In this document: in pieces, positions 7,934 to 15,959 of the stretch
How positions within the stretch are numbered: position 1 is the first letter of the stretch
Layout: each line of letters begins with the position of its first letter
NCBI GenBank assembly: GCA_035460965.1
Contig: DATHWB010000071.1
Location: 1 to 37,353 of the forward strand
Source of the DNA: DATHWB01 sp035460965
GTDB lineage: Bacteria > Actinomycetota > Acidimicrobiia > Spongiisociales > ZC4RG35
Direction: 5' to 3'
DNA length: 37,353 bases
The notes under the pieces: generated by a model
What the model was told of the DNA's origin: nothing
Database searches by the model: none
What the model saw: only the letters and a program-made list of their open reading frames with translations
Position numbers and translations under genes: made by a program

Positions 7934-9900
7934 TGCCCGAGGTGGTCTTCCTTCCCGCCGGCCGACGCGGCATCGTGGATGAGGGGACCACAGTGCTCGA
8001 GGCAGCCAGGAAGCTGGGGGTGGACCTCGACTCCATCTGCAGCGGCCGGGGCATCTGCGGCCGGTGCCAGGTCCGCGTCGGCTCCGTGCCCGGGATCCCG
8101 CAGGAGCCCGGGCAGTTGAGCCCGCCCGGTTCGACCGAGCTCCAATACCGGGGGCGCCGGCCACTGGATGCCGACCACCGGCTGGGGTGCGCAGCCCACA
8201 TCCTCGACGACGTGGTGGTGGACGTACCGGCGGAGAGCCAGATCCACCGCCAGATCGTGAGAAAGCGGGCAGGAGTGTCCTTCCTCCCGGTGGATCCGAT
8301 CACGACGCTGCACTACGTGGAGGTCGAACCACCCGACCTCTCGAGCCCGAGCGGCGATGCCGAACGCCTGCTCGCGGCCCTGACGGCGGACTGGGGATTC
8401 GAGTCCCTCAAGTTGGACGACCACGTCCTGACAGACCTGCAACGGACCCTGCGCGAAGGCAAGTGGGCGGTCACCGTGGCGGTCAGAGACCGACGCCAGG
8501 TCACCGCCATCTGGCCGGGTTTCGAAGACAGGATCCTGGGGGCGGCGTTCGACATCGGGTCCACCACCATCGCCGGGCACCTGTGCGACCTCGCCACGGG
8601 AACCATCCTCTCGACGGTAGGGCGGATGAACCCGCAGATCGGTTACGGCGAGGACCTGATGAGCCGCGTCTCGTACGTGCTGATGAACCCCGACGGCGCC
8701 ACGATCCTCACCGAGATCGTGCGGTCGGCGGTCGACGAGATGCTGGGAGAGCTGTGCGCGGAAGCCGGCGTCGCCAGGACCGACGTCCTCGAACTGGCCG
8801 TGGTCGGCAATCCGATCATGCATCACCTGTTCTTCGGGTTCGATCCGCGCGAGCTCGGTACGGCTCCCTTCGCGCTCGTCACGACCTCCGCACTGACGGT
8901 GCGCGCATCCCAGGTCGGACTCGCAGCGGCGCCGGGCGCACGCCTGTACAGCCTGCCGTGCATCGCAGGTCATGTCGGGGCGGACACCGCAGGCTGCGTC
9001 CTGTCGGAAGGTCCGCACCGAAGCGAACGGATCCAGCTGCTCGTCGACGTCGGAACCAACGCCGAGATCGTCCTCGGCGACTCACGCCGACTCGTGGCCG
9101 CCTCGTCACCCACAGGTCCCGCATTCGAGGGCGCCGCCATCACATCCGGGCAACGGGCGGCACCGGGCGCCATCGAGCGCGTCCGGATCGATCGGGACAC
9201 CCTCGAGCCGGCCGTGTCGGTGATCGGTACCGAGGGTTGGTCCTCGGACCCGGCGGTGGCCGACGAGTTGGCGGCGTCGGGGGTGACGGGGGTATGTGGA
9301 TCCGGGATCATCGAAGCCGTGGTCGAGCTGCGGCTGGCGGGGGTGATCGATCGGTCCGGTGTGATCCGCACCGATCTGGAACATCCCCGCCTGGTCCGCG
9401 ACGGTCGCACCGCCTCGTACCGGTTGTGGGACGAGCCGGAGCTCCTGGTGACCCAGACCGACGTCCGCGCCATCCAGCTCGCCAAAGCGGCACTGCGGGC
9501 AGGGATCGAACTCCTGATGACGCATCTCGGGATCGAGGCCGTGGACGACATCCGACTCGCCGGGGCGTTCGGGGCGCACATCGATCCCGCCTACGCGATG
9601 GCCCTCGGGATGATCCCGGACTGTGAGCTGAGCCGGGTGCACCCGGCGGGGAACGCGGCTGGGACCGGAGCGATGATCGCCTTGCTCTCGCACCGTGCTC
9701 GGACCGAGATCGAGGAGGTCACGTCGCGGATCGACAAGATCGAGACGGCCACCGAGCCCGGATTCCAGGACGCCTTCGTGGCGGCGATGGCCATTCCCCA
9801 CGAGACCGCGCCGACACCCCATCTGGACGGGGTCATGGAGTTCCCGGCAGGGGCACAAGCGCCGCGCACCACGGGCACGAGGCGAAGGAGACGACGATGA
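7933..9900 (+). CDS. RACE protein: reductive activator of corrinoid enzymes ([2Fe-2S]/ASKHA)
   Basis: This 655-aa protein should reactivate the corrinoid carrier by reducing inactive Co(II) to Co(I) with ATP hydrolysis. The N-terminal ferredoxin domain has four cysteines in plant-type spacing (Cys36, Cys42, Cys45, Cys86). After a linker, the ASKHA (actin/HSP70-like) domain (about 195-630) shows the phosphate motifs FDIGSTTIAGHL and VDVGTNAEIVLGD, the SSPTGPAFEGA segment, CGSGIIEAV, and RLAGAFGAHIDP near the C-terminus. Family knowledge: similar activators serve AcsCD corrinoid protein, MtgC and O-demethylases. It is coupled to both neighbours by overlapping stop and start codons. The C-terminus ends in a run of Arg. 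A separate reductase supplying the [2Fe-2S] cluster is not obvious nearby. Confidence 0.92.
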   Translation: MPEVVFLPAGRRGIVDEGTTVLEAARKLGVDLDSICSGRGICGRCQVRVGSVPGIPQEPGQLSPPGSTELQYRGRRPLDADHRLGCAAHILDDVVVDVPAESQIHRQIVRKRAGVSFLPVDPITTLHYVEVEPPDLSSPSGDAERLLAALTADWGFESLKLDDHVLTDLQRTLREGKWAVTVAVRDRRQVTAIWPGFEDRILGAAFDIGSTTIAGHLCDLATGTILSTVGRMNPQIGYGEDLMSRVSYVLMNPDGATILTEIVRSAVDEMLGELCAEAGVARTDVLELAVVGNPIMHHLFFGFDPRELGTAPFALVTTSALTVRASQVGLAAAPGARLYSLPCIAGHVGADTAGCVLSEGPHRSERIQLLVDVGTNAEIVLGDSRRLVAASSPTGPAFEGAAITSGQRAAPGAIERVRIDRDTLEPAVSVIGTEGWSSDPAVADELAASGVTGVCGSGIIEAVVELRLAGVIDRSGVIRTDLEHPRLVRDGRTASYRLWDEPELLVTQTDVRAIQLAKAALRAGIELLMTHLGIEAVDDIRLAGAFGAHIDPAYAMALGMIPDCELSRVHPAGNAAGTGAMIALLSHRARTEIEEVTSRIDKIETATEPGFQDAFVAAMAIPHETAPTPHLDGVMEFPAGAQAPRTTGTRRRRRR

Positions 9901-11429
9901 GTGAACGCAGAACACGGGCCGGGGGGCGGGCGGGACGCCAGGCTGCGCGCGCCGCCCGCGTGCTGAACGACGCCCCCTTCCTGCGGCGGTCCCTCGCCCC
10001 CTTCGAGATTCTCTCGGAGGAGGGCTTGGCACTGATCGAGCACAACGCCGACACGTTGCTCGCCGAGGTGGGCATCGAGATCACCGACCACCCCGGCGCG
10101 CTGCGGGCCTTCGCGAGCGCGGGTGCCGACGTCATCGGGACCCGTGTCCGATTCCCGCCGGGGCTGGTTCGCTCACTCGTGACCGCCACCACCCCGTCGT
10201 CGTACGTGCAACACGCCCGCAATCCCGAACGATCCGTCGAGATCGGCGGCGCCGCCACCGTGTTCGCCCCCGCATACGGTTCGCCCTTCGTTCGGGACCG
10301 GGAGGGGGGACGCCGCTACGCCACGATCGAGGACTTCCGGAACTTCGTGAAACTGGCATATGCGAGCCCGACGATCCACCACTCCGGCGGGACCGTGTGC
10401 GAGCCGGTCGACGAACCGGTCACCACCCGCCATCTCGACATGCTGGAAGCGCACATCCGTTACAGCGACAAGCCGTTCATGGGATCGGTCACCGCCGGGT
10501 CTCGGGCGGAGGACTCCGTCGAGATGGCTCGAATCGCCTTCGGGGGGGACCTGGACGGCCGGGTCGTCCTCACGTCGCTCATCAATGCCGCCTCGCCGCT
10601 CACATGGGACGGATCGATGCTCGGTGCGGCCGAGGTGTACGCCCGGCACGGCCAAGCCAGCATCTTCACACCGTTCATCCTGGCCGGGGCGATGGCCCCC
10701 GTGACGCCGGCGGCCGTCTGCACCCAGGTTCTGGCCGAGGCGATGGTCGGCATCGCCTTCGCCCAACTCGTCAACCCCGGGGCACCCGCCGTGCTCGGGG
10801 CATTCGTGTCGACCATCGACATGCAATCGGGCGCACCCACGTTCGGTACCCCCGAGACGGCCCTGGTCATGTACGCCGTGGCGGCACTGGCGCGTCGCCT
10901 CGACGTCCCGTTCCGCACCGGCGGTCACCTGTGCTCCTCCAAGGTGGCGGATGCACAGGCGGCATACGAATCGGCCGCCGTGATGCAGCCGACGATGCTG
11001 GCCGGCACCAACTTCGTGCTCCACGCCGCCGGATGGCTGGAGGGCGGTCTGACGATGGGATACGAGAAGTTCGTCCTCGACGCCGACCAGTTGGGCGCCT
11101 ACGCCACCATCGCCTCCGGTATCGACCTCTCGGAGAACGGCCAGGGGATGTCGGCGTTCCGGGAGAACGAGCCCGGCGTGCACTTCCTCGGCACCGACCA
11201 CACGCTGCGCAACTACGAGACGGCCTTCTGGAAGAGCGACCTCTCCGACGCCAACAGTTTCGAACAGTGGCTGGAGGAAGGTTCGAAGGATGCCGAAACC
11301 CGGGCCACGGCCCGGTGGCAGGGGTTGCTCGCCGCGTACGAGCAGCCTCCGCTGGATGATGCGGTGTCGGAGGAGCTGACGACATTCGTGGCTCGGAGAA
11401 AAGCCGAGCTACCGAAGTCCGAGTACTGA
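9897..11429 (+). CDS. MttB/MtgB-family methyltransferase without pyrrolysine
   Basis: This is a COG5598-type amine methyltransferase predicted to move a methyl group from a quaternary or tertiary amine to the corrinoid protein. The 510-aa TIM-barrel protein has family segments LVNPGAPAVLG (291-301), the SSKVADAQAAYES stretch and FVLHAAGWLEGGL (373-385). No in-frame TAG interrupts it, so it belongs to the non-Pyl branch that includes glycine betaine methyltransferase MtgB. The N-terminus is unusually basic (MSERRTRAGGRAGRQAARAA). The ATG overlaps the RACE stop (ATGA). Glycine betaine is the best-guess substrate because a dimethylglycine-dehydrogenase-like gene lies nearby; proline betaine, carnitine or other methylated amines are possible. 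Confidence 0.88.
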   Translation: MSERRTRAGGRAGRQAARAARVLNDAPFLRRSLAPFEILSEEGLALIEHNADTLLAEVGIEITDHPGALRAFASAGADVIGTRVRFPPGLVRSLVTATTPSSYVQHARNPERSVEIGGAATVFAPAYGSPFVRDREGGRRYATIEDFRNFVKLAYASPTIHHSGGTVCEPVDEPVTTRHLDMLEAHIRYSDKPFMGSVTAGSRAEDSVEMARIAFGGDLDGRVVLTSLINAASPLTWDGSMLGAAEVYARHGQASIFTPFILAGAMAPVTPAAVCTQVLAEAMVGIAFAQLVNPGAPAVLGAFVSTIDMQSGAPTFGTPETALVMYAVAALARRLDVPFRTGGHLCSSKVADAQAAYESAAVMQPTMLAGTNFVLHAAGWLEGGLTMGYEKFVLDADQLGAYATIASGIDLSENGQGMSAFRENEPGVHFLGTDHTLRNYETAFWKSDLSDANSFEQWLEEGSKDAETRATARWQGLLAAYEQPPLDDAVSEELTTFVARRKAELPKSEY

Positions 11430-11430
11430 C

Positions 11431-12177
11431 ATGCCGACCGTCCAGAGCATCGAGAGGGCCTTCGGCATCCTGCACGCTCTGGCGGTGCGCCCTGCGGGCG
11501 TCTCCGAAGTGGCGAACGCGGTCGATCTACCGAAGTCCACGGTGGCGCGGCTCCTCGCCACGCTCGAGGCCGTCGGGGCCGTCGAACGAACCGACGACGG
11601 CGGCTATCGGGTCGGATCCGGGCTGCGGGAACTGGCTGGATCGGTGGACTCGACGGTGGCGATGGCGACGGCGGTCCGTCCGCACCTCGACCACCTGTCG
11701 TCGATATTGGGCGAGGCGACCGGCCTGACCATGCCGGATGGCTTCAGTGCGGTCTTCGTGGCGCAGGTCGAGAGCCCCAATCCCGTGCAGGTGCGGGACT
11801 ACACGGGGCTCAGCCTCCCAATGCACGTCGGTCCGGGCAGCCTCGTGATCTTGTCCGAGTGGCCGGCCGAACAGGTCGCTCGATACCTGTCGCGCCCGCT
11901 GCAGTCCTTCACCCCCTTCACGGTCACCGATCCGGAACTCATCCTCAAGCGGCTGGCCTCGATCCGGGCCGACGGCCACTGCTGGATCCACGAAGAGTTC
12001 GCCGAGGGAATCAACTCGGTGGCGGCGCCGGTGCGTGACGGAGACGGCCGGATCATCGCCGCCATCTCCGCCCACGGACCCTCCTATCGGTTCCCCGAGG
12101 TGGGCGAGGCCGACCGGATCGCCGAACGGGTCAAAGCGGCGGCCCGACGGTTCTCTCTGCAACTCGACACCATCTGA
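11431..12177 (+). CDS. IclR family transcriptional regulator
   Basis: This 248-aa regulator has an N-terminal winged helix (about 1-65, SIERAFGILHAL, then GVSEVANAVDLPKSTVARLL) and a C-terminal IclR effector domain (about 75-245), which includes the INSVAAPVRDGDGRIIAAISAHGP region typical of the family. It starts 1 nt after the MttB stop, so it is co-transcribed with the corrinoid genes and probably controls them through feedback. No effector can be assigned. Together with the GntR protein upstream, the locus has two unrelated regulators. It ends convergently with the next gene, about 40 nt away. Confidence 0.92.
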   Translation: MPTVQSIERAFGILHALAVRPAGVSEVANAVDLPKSTVARLLATLEAVGAVERTDDGGYRVGSGLRELAGSVDSTVAMATAVRPHLDHLSSILGEATGLTMPDGFSAVFVAQVESPNPVQVRDYTGLSLPMHVGPGSLVILSEWPAEQVARYLSRPLQSFTPFTVTDPELILKRLASIRADGHCWIHEEFAEGINSVAAPVRDGDGRIIAAISAHGPSYRFPEVGEADRIAERVKAAARRFSLQLDTI

Positions 12178-12219
12178 CGTTCGACCGCTAGGTCTCGCGG
12201 ACCGTCACCCACCGCCTGG

Positions 12220-13035
12220 TCACTCGCCACAGGCGATCGAACCGAAGATGACCTCGACGACGTCATCGGGCTCCAGCCCGGACAGGAAGCCCCACTGCCA
12301 CCCCGGCCCGGGCGGATCGTACGAGAAGACCGGGCCGTAGATCGGGTCGTCCGTGACGGCTTCCGCCCCGAGGATGGCGCGCACGTCGCCGACGGCAGTA
12401 CCCAGCGAGACGCCGTCGACAGTCACGAGGTCGAGTTCCCGCCCGGCGAAGTACACCGACTGGCTGTAGGAGGCGAAGTGTCGAATCCCGTCCTGACGCC
12501 AGTCGCTGGGGCCGTCGGTGAAGAACACCTGGAAGGTGCCCCATCGAACGAACCGCACCTCGTCCCCGAGACAGATGCCGTAGTGCGACGCCTGATCGAC
12601 CCATCCGGAGTCCTCGTCCGGAGCACCGAGGAGTTCGAGCAACACGTCGAGCACCTCGCCCCACGGGTCCCCGAACCGCAGCCTGCCGACACCGTCCGCC
12701 CGCAGCAGGAGGTCGTCCGTGGGGAACGCGGGAACAGTGGTCGATGTGGTCGAGGTCGAAGTGGTGGAAGTCGTGGGCGTCGTCGACGTGGATGTGGTCG
12801 TTGGTGCCGTCGTGGTCGTGGTGCTGGTCGACGTGGTCGTCGAGGTGGCGGTCGAGACGGTCGTCGCCGCCTGCTGGTCGTTCCCGCCCGAGCGCGCCAC
12901 CGTCGCCGCCACCGCCACCACCGCCGTCACGAACACCAGGGCCAGGAGAAGCCCCAGCGTCGCCCGCTGGGAGGGGGACATGAGGTCGAAGGCTCTCCGC
13001 ACACGATTCATCGGGAGGAAAGATCGTACCGCCAT
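12220..13035 (-). CDS. Membrane-anchored protein with Thr/Ser-rich linker, unknown function
   Basis: I do not recognise the C-terminal domain. The 271-aa protein has a short cytoplasmic segment, one membrane helix at about residues 26-47, then a low-complexity Thr/Ser/Pro linker at about 58-110, and an extracellular globular domain of about 160 aa beginning near FPTDDLLLRADG. Two cysteines (in YGICLGDE and at the end in SIACGE) could form a disulfide. The ATG at 13035 is preceded by a purine-rich stretch GGAGGGGGGAAG; a second in-frame ATG lies eight codons later. It is divergent from the ACT-domain gene. Thr-rich linkers like this are typical of cell-surface proteins in Acidimicrobiia-like genomes. 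Confidence 0.75.
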   Translation of the reverse strand: MAVRSFLPMNRVRRAFDLMSPSQRATLGLLLALVFVTAVVAVAATVARSGGNDQQAATTVSTATSTTTSTSTTTTTAPTTTSTSTTPTTSTTSTSTTSTTVPAFPTDDLLLRADGVGRLRFGDPWGEVLDVLLELLGAPDEDSGWVDQASHYGICLGDEVRFVRWGTFQVFFTDGPSDWRQDGIRHFASYSQSVYFAGRELDLVTVDGVSLGTAVGDVRAILGAEAVTDDPIYGPVFSYDPPGPGWQWGFLSGLEPDDVVEVIFGSIACGE

Positions 13036-13057
13036 CCCACTTCCCCCCTCCGAGGGG

Positions 13058-13063
13058 TAGGTT
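13058..13063 (+). promoter_or_regulatory. Predicted -10 element (TAGGTT) of a leaderless transcript
   Basis: TAGGTT fits TANNNT and ends 7 nt before the ATG at 13071. It overlaps an in-frame TTG at 13062, so choosing it as a promoter argues against that upstream start codon. Confidence 0.45.
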
Positions 13064-13070
13064 GAGAGCC

Positions 13071-13472
13071 ATGACGGAGTTCGTGGTCAGGCTCGACAAC
13101 CGACCCGGCTCGCTCGCCCGCCTGACGGAGCTGTTGGCGGAGGCCGGGGTCAACATCGACGCCCTGGCCGCATGGGGCCACAACGGCGACGGGGTCGTCC
13201 GGCTCATCGTGGACCAACCGGAAGCCTGTGCCCGGGTTCTCGACGAAGCCGGCCTCGGGTTCGAGGAGCGCACCGTCCTCACGGCGTTCCTCTCCGACCT
13301 CCCGGGTGAACTCGCCCGTGTCACGAGGGCGATCGCAGACGCCGAGGTCAACATCGAGGCGATCTTCATCCTCGGGACGCACGCCGACGGCCTCGAGGTG
13401 GCGTTGGCCGTGGACGACCCGGAGACGGCCGAGCCGATCCTCCCCGTACGCGGCTCGTTGACCGGGCTCTGA
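13071..13472 (+). CDS. Tandem ACT-domain protein
   Basis: This 133-aa protein consists of two ACT domains and nothing else. The first begins EFVVRLDNRPGSLARLTELLAEAGVNI and the second FLSDLPGELARVTRAIADAEVNI; both have the Gly-Leu-Ala turn that binds small ligands, usually amino acids. Stand-alone double-ACT proteins are thought to be regulatory amino-acid sensors, but the partner here is unknown. I chose ATG 13071 over TTG 13062 because it is 7 nt after a TANNNT box and begins right at the first beta strand. A strong hairpin follows the stop codon. Confidence 0.88.
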   Translation: MTEFVVRLDNRPGSLARLTELLAEAGVNIDALAAWGHNGDGVVRLIVDQPEACARVLDEAGLGFEERTVLTAFLSDLPGELARVTRAIADAEVNIEAIFILGTHADGLEVALAVDDPETAEPILPVRGSLTGL

Positions 13473-13502
13473 GGAGCCGCCGACGCAAACGGCGGCGGCT
13501 CC
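13473..13502 (+). terminator. Hairpin terminator-like structure after the ACT gene
   Basis: A perfect 10-bp stem, GGAGCCGCCG with CGGCGGCTCC, encloses a 10-nt loop and starts directly after the ACT stop codon. There is no T-tract, as is common in high-GC actinobacteria. The right arm abuts the TAACCT box predicted for the next gene. Confidence 0.55.
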
Positions 13503-13508
13503 TAACCT
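13503..13508 (+). promoter_or_regulatory. Predicted -10 element (TAACCT) of a leaderless transcript
   Basis: TAACCT fits TANNNT and ends 7 nt before the ATG at 13516. No ribosome binding site is visible. It follows the terminator hairpin immediately. Confidence 0.45.
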
Positions 13509-13515
13509 GCCACCG

Positions 13516-14571
13516 ATGCGCGCAACCGTCTTCGTCGTCTGCCTCGCGCTCGTCGCCGCCGCCTGCGGAGGTGACGACGAGCCCGAACCGACGACCACCC
13601 TTCCCACCACCACCACTCGACCGTCGACGACCACGACGATCAGGCCGACCACGACCACGACCACGACAGTCCACGTCGGCCCCACCTCTCCGCTCACGGG
13701 CCTTCCCGTCGAAGACGAGGAGTCGCTCGACCGGCGGGCCCTGGTGGTCAAGATCGACAATCACCCCAATGCCAGACCGCAATCGGGGTTGCCGCACGCC
13801 GATGTGGTCCTGGAGCTCCCCGTCGAAGGCATCACCCGACTGGTCGGCGTGTTCCACACCCAGGACGTCGAGGCGGTAGGACCGATCCGCTCCATGCGTC
13901 CCAGCGACTGGCAGGTGGCGAACCTGTTCGGAGGCCCGCTCGTCATGTCCGGCGGCCAGAACTGGGTGCTGGCCGTCAATCGCGACAACGGAGCCGAACT
14001 GATCGGTGACGTCGGGCGCCCCGTGACCTTCCGCAGCGGATCGCGCTCGGCGCCGCACAATCTGTACGGAGACACCGAGGCGATGCGGGAGCTGGCCGAC
14101 GCTCGCGGCTACGACGACGACCCGCCGAACCCGATCTGGGAAATCGGTGACATGCCGGTCACCGCCCAGCCGGCCACCGACATCAGACTCGTGTTCTCGG
14201 GTTCGCTGGTCGCCGGATGGGAGTGGAACGGCCGTGAGTACGAGCGGAGCACCAACGGGGCGGAGCACGCCTGGATCGACCGGGACGGGGAAACGAGCCG
14301 CATCACCGCCGAGGTGCTCGTCGTGCTCCAGATGCGCACCTATCTCGCCCAACCGCCCCCGGGAGGCGGAGCGGCACGGGCAGTCGACTCGATCGGCGAG
14401 GGCGCCGCCTGGATCTTCGCCGGTGGCCGCGTCACCGAGGGGGACTGGTCACGGTCGGCCGGGGACGCCCCGTTCGAACTCACGACGCCGGACGGGGACA
14501 CCATGTTCGTTCCGGCCGGACGCGTGTGGATCTCGTACTTCCCAACCGGCCAGACCCCGGAGTGGTCGTGA
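13516..14571 (+). CDS. DUF3048 (YerB-like) lipoprotein
   Basis: This 351-aa exported protein has a lipoprotein signal peptide with lipobox VAAAC (Cys17), a Thr-rich linker (about 27-55), and then a DUF3048 region. Family-like features are SPLTGLPV, VVKIDNHPNARPQSGLPHADVV, PIRSMRPSDW and the RSAPHNLYGD stretch. YerB-type proteins are cell-surface lipoproteins without a well-defined reaction. The start is supported by the TANNNT box 7 nt upstream and by the signal peptide. The stop overlaps the GTG of the amidase gene by 3 nt (GTGA), so the two are probably co-expressed. Confidence 0.88.
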   Translation: MRATVFVVCLALVAAACGGDDEPEPTTTLPTTTTRPSTTTTIRPTTTTTTTVHVGPTSPLTGLPVEDEESLDRRALVVKIDNHPNARPQSGLPHADVVLELPVEGITRLVGVFHTQDVEAVGPIRSMRPSDWQVANLFGGPLVMSGGQNWVLAVNRDNGAELIGDVGRPVTFRSGSRSAPHNLYGDTEAMRELADARGYDDDPPNPIWEIGDMPVTAQPATDIRLVFSGSLVAGWEWNGREYERSTNGAEHAWIDRDGETSRITAEVLVVLQMRTYLAQPPPGGGAARAVDSIGEGAAWIFAGGRVTEGDWSRSAGDAPFELTTPDGDTMFVPAGRVWISYFPTGQTPEWS

Positions 14572-15959
14572 TCGACGCCACCACGATGGTGGCAGAGATC
14601 GTCAAGGGCGACCGCTCCGTCCGCGACACCGTCGCCGGGTCGATCACCGCCGCCCGGGCGCAGCAGGAGCGTCTGAACGTGTGCACCCTCATCGACGAGG
14701 AACGGGCGCTCGAGAGGGCAGAGGCGTTGGACCGGCTGGTGGGGTCGGGGCGCAGCCCCGGGCCCCTCGCCGGTGTGCCGATCGCCGTCAAGGATCTGAT
14801 CGACCACGCCGGCCGCACCACGACCTGCGGATCCGGCTTCTACCGCCACGAGGCGGACGAGTCCGCCGAGGTGATCCACCGACTGGAACAGGCCGGAGCG
14901 GTCGTCGTGTCCCGCACCGTCCTGCACGAGTTCGCCTACGGGTTCAGTTCCGAGAACGAGTGGACGGGTCCGGTTCGGAACCCGCTCGACCCGCGCCTGT
15001 CCTGCGGAGGTTCGTCGGGAGGTTCGGCAGCGGCAGTCGCCGCCGGCCAGGTCCCGATCGCGCTGGGAACCGACACCGGGGGATCCGTACGCGTGCCCGC
15101 CGCCCTGTGCGGCGTGTACGGCCTGAAGGTGACGCACGGGCGGGTTCCCCTCTCCGGCGTCTTCCCGCTCGCCCCGTCCCTCGACACGGTCGGCCCGTTG
15201 GCCGGCACCGTGGCCGATCTCGCCCTGTCCTACGCTGCGATGGCGGGCTATCACCCGCAGGATGCCTGGTCGTGGCCGGCACCGGTCGTGTCGCCGTCGG
15301 CCACCCGCCGGGACCTGCAAGGAGTCCGGATCGGAATACCTGTGCCCTGGGTCGACGACAGTCCGATCAGCGAGGAGGTGGCCGACGCCTTCACCGAGGC
15401 GATCCGCCGCCTACGCGAGCTGGGAGCGGAGGTCGAGGAGTTCCGGGACGAGACCGTCGCGAACGACCCGGCGATCATGACCTTGGCGGGAGGCGAGATC
15501 GCCCGTATCCACCGGACGTGGGTGCGGGAAGGCCGCCCGTACGGTGGGGAGGTGGCCGGTCGACTGGAGGGCGCGCTGGCCGTCACGCTCGACGACTTCA
15601 CGGCAGCCCTGGAGTGGCGGTCACGATCCCGCCAGCGAGTGGCGGCGGCGTTCGGCAGCTTCGACTTCCTGGTGACTCCCACGACCGGCACCGTCCGCAA
15701 GACGATCGGGGAGGAGATGGTCGAGACCATCGCCGGACCGCGCCCCTACCGGCCGGTGCTGTCGTGCTTCACGGCGGCCGTCAATCACTTCGGCTGCCCT
15801 GCCATCGTCGGCCCGCTTCCCGGCGGCACACCTCCACCGTCCCTGCAGCTGATCGGCGCGATGTGGTCGGAGCATCGCCTGCTCGAAGTCGCCGCTCTCC
15901 TCGAACGGGAAGGCGTGTTCCAGCGTCCGGGACCGTCCGTGTCCGACCACCACGGGTGA
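14568..15959 (+). CDS. Amidase signature family enzyme
   Basis: This cytoplasmic amide hydrolase uses the Ser-cisSer-Lys triad: Lys75 in VPIAVKDLIDH, cis-Ser149 in CGGSSGGS, and nucleophile Ser173 in GTDTGGSVRVPA. The length is 463 aa with the GTG at 14568, chosen because it overlaps the previous stop (GTGA) and has GGAG six bases before it; an upstream in-frame GTG at 14526 would give 477 aa. The substrate is not predictable. GatA is less likely because no gatB or gatC lies beside it; indoleacetamide hydrolase, allophanate hydrolase-like or peptide amidase roles remain open. Confidence 0.87.
   Translation: MIDATTMVAEIVKGDRSVRDTVAGSITAARAQQERLNVCTLIDEERALERAEALDRLVGSGRSPGPLAGVPIAVKDLIDHAGRTTTCGSGFYRHEADESAEVIHRLEQAGAVVVSRTVLHEFAYGFSSENEWTGPVRNPLDPRLSCGGSSGGSAAAVAAGQVPIALGTDTGGSVRVPAALCGVYGLKVTHGRVPLSGVFPLAPSLDTVGPLAGTVADLALSYAAMAGYHPQDAWSWPAPVVSPSATRRDLQGVRIGIPVPWVDDSPISEEVADAFTEAIRRLRELGAEVEEFRDETVANDPAIMTLAGGEIARIHRTWVREGRPYGGEVAGRLEGALAVTLDDFTAALEWRSRSRQRVAAAFGSFDFLVTPTTGTVRKTIGEEMVETIAGPRPYRPVLSCFTAAVNHFGCPAIVGPLPGGTPPPSLQLIGAMWSEHRLLEVAALLEREGVFQRPGPSVSDHHG

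Noticed and set aside
9897..11429. Pyrrolysine-encoding MttB
   Set aside because: There is no in-frame TAG, and no pyl genes are present in the window.
12735..12860. Repetitive DNA rich in GTCGTGG-like units as a possible tandem repeat or CRISPR
   Set aside because: It encodes a Thr/Ser-rich linker in frame, with irregular units and no spacers.
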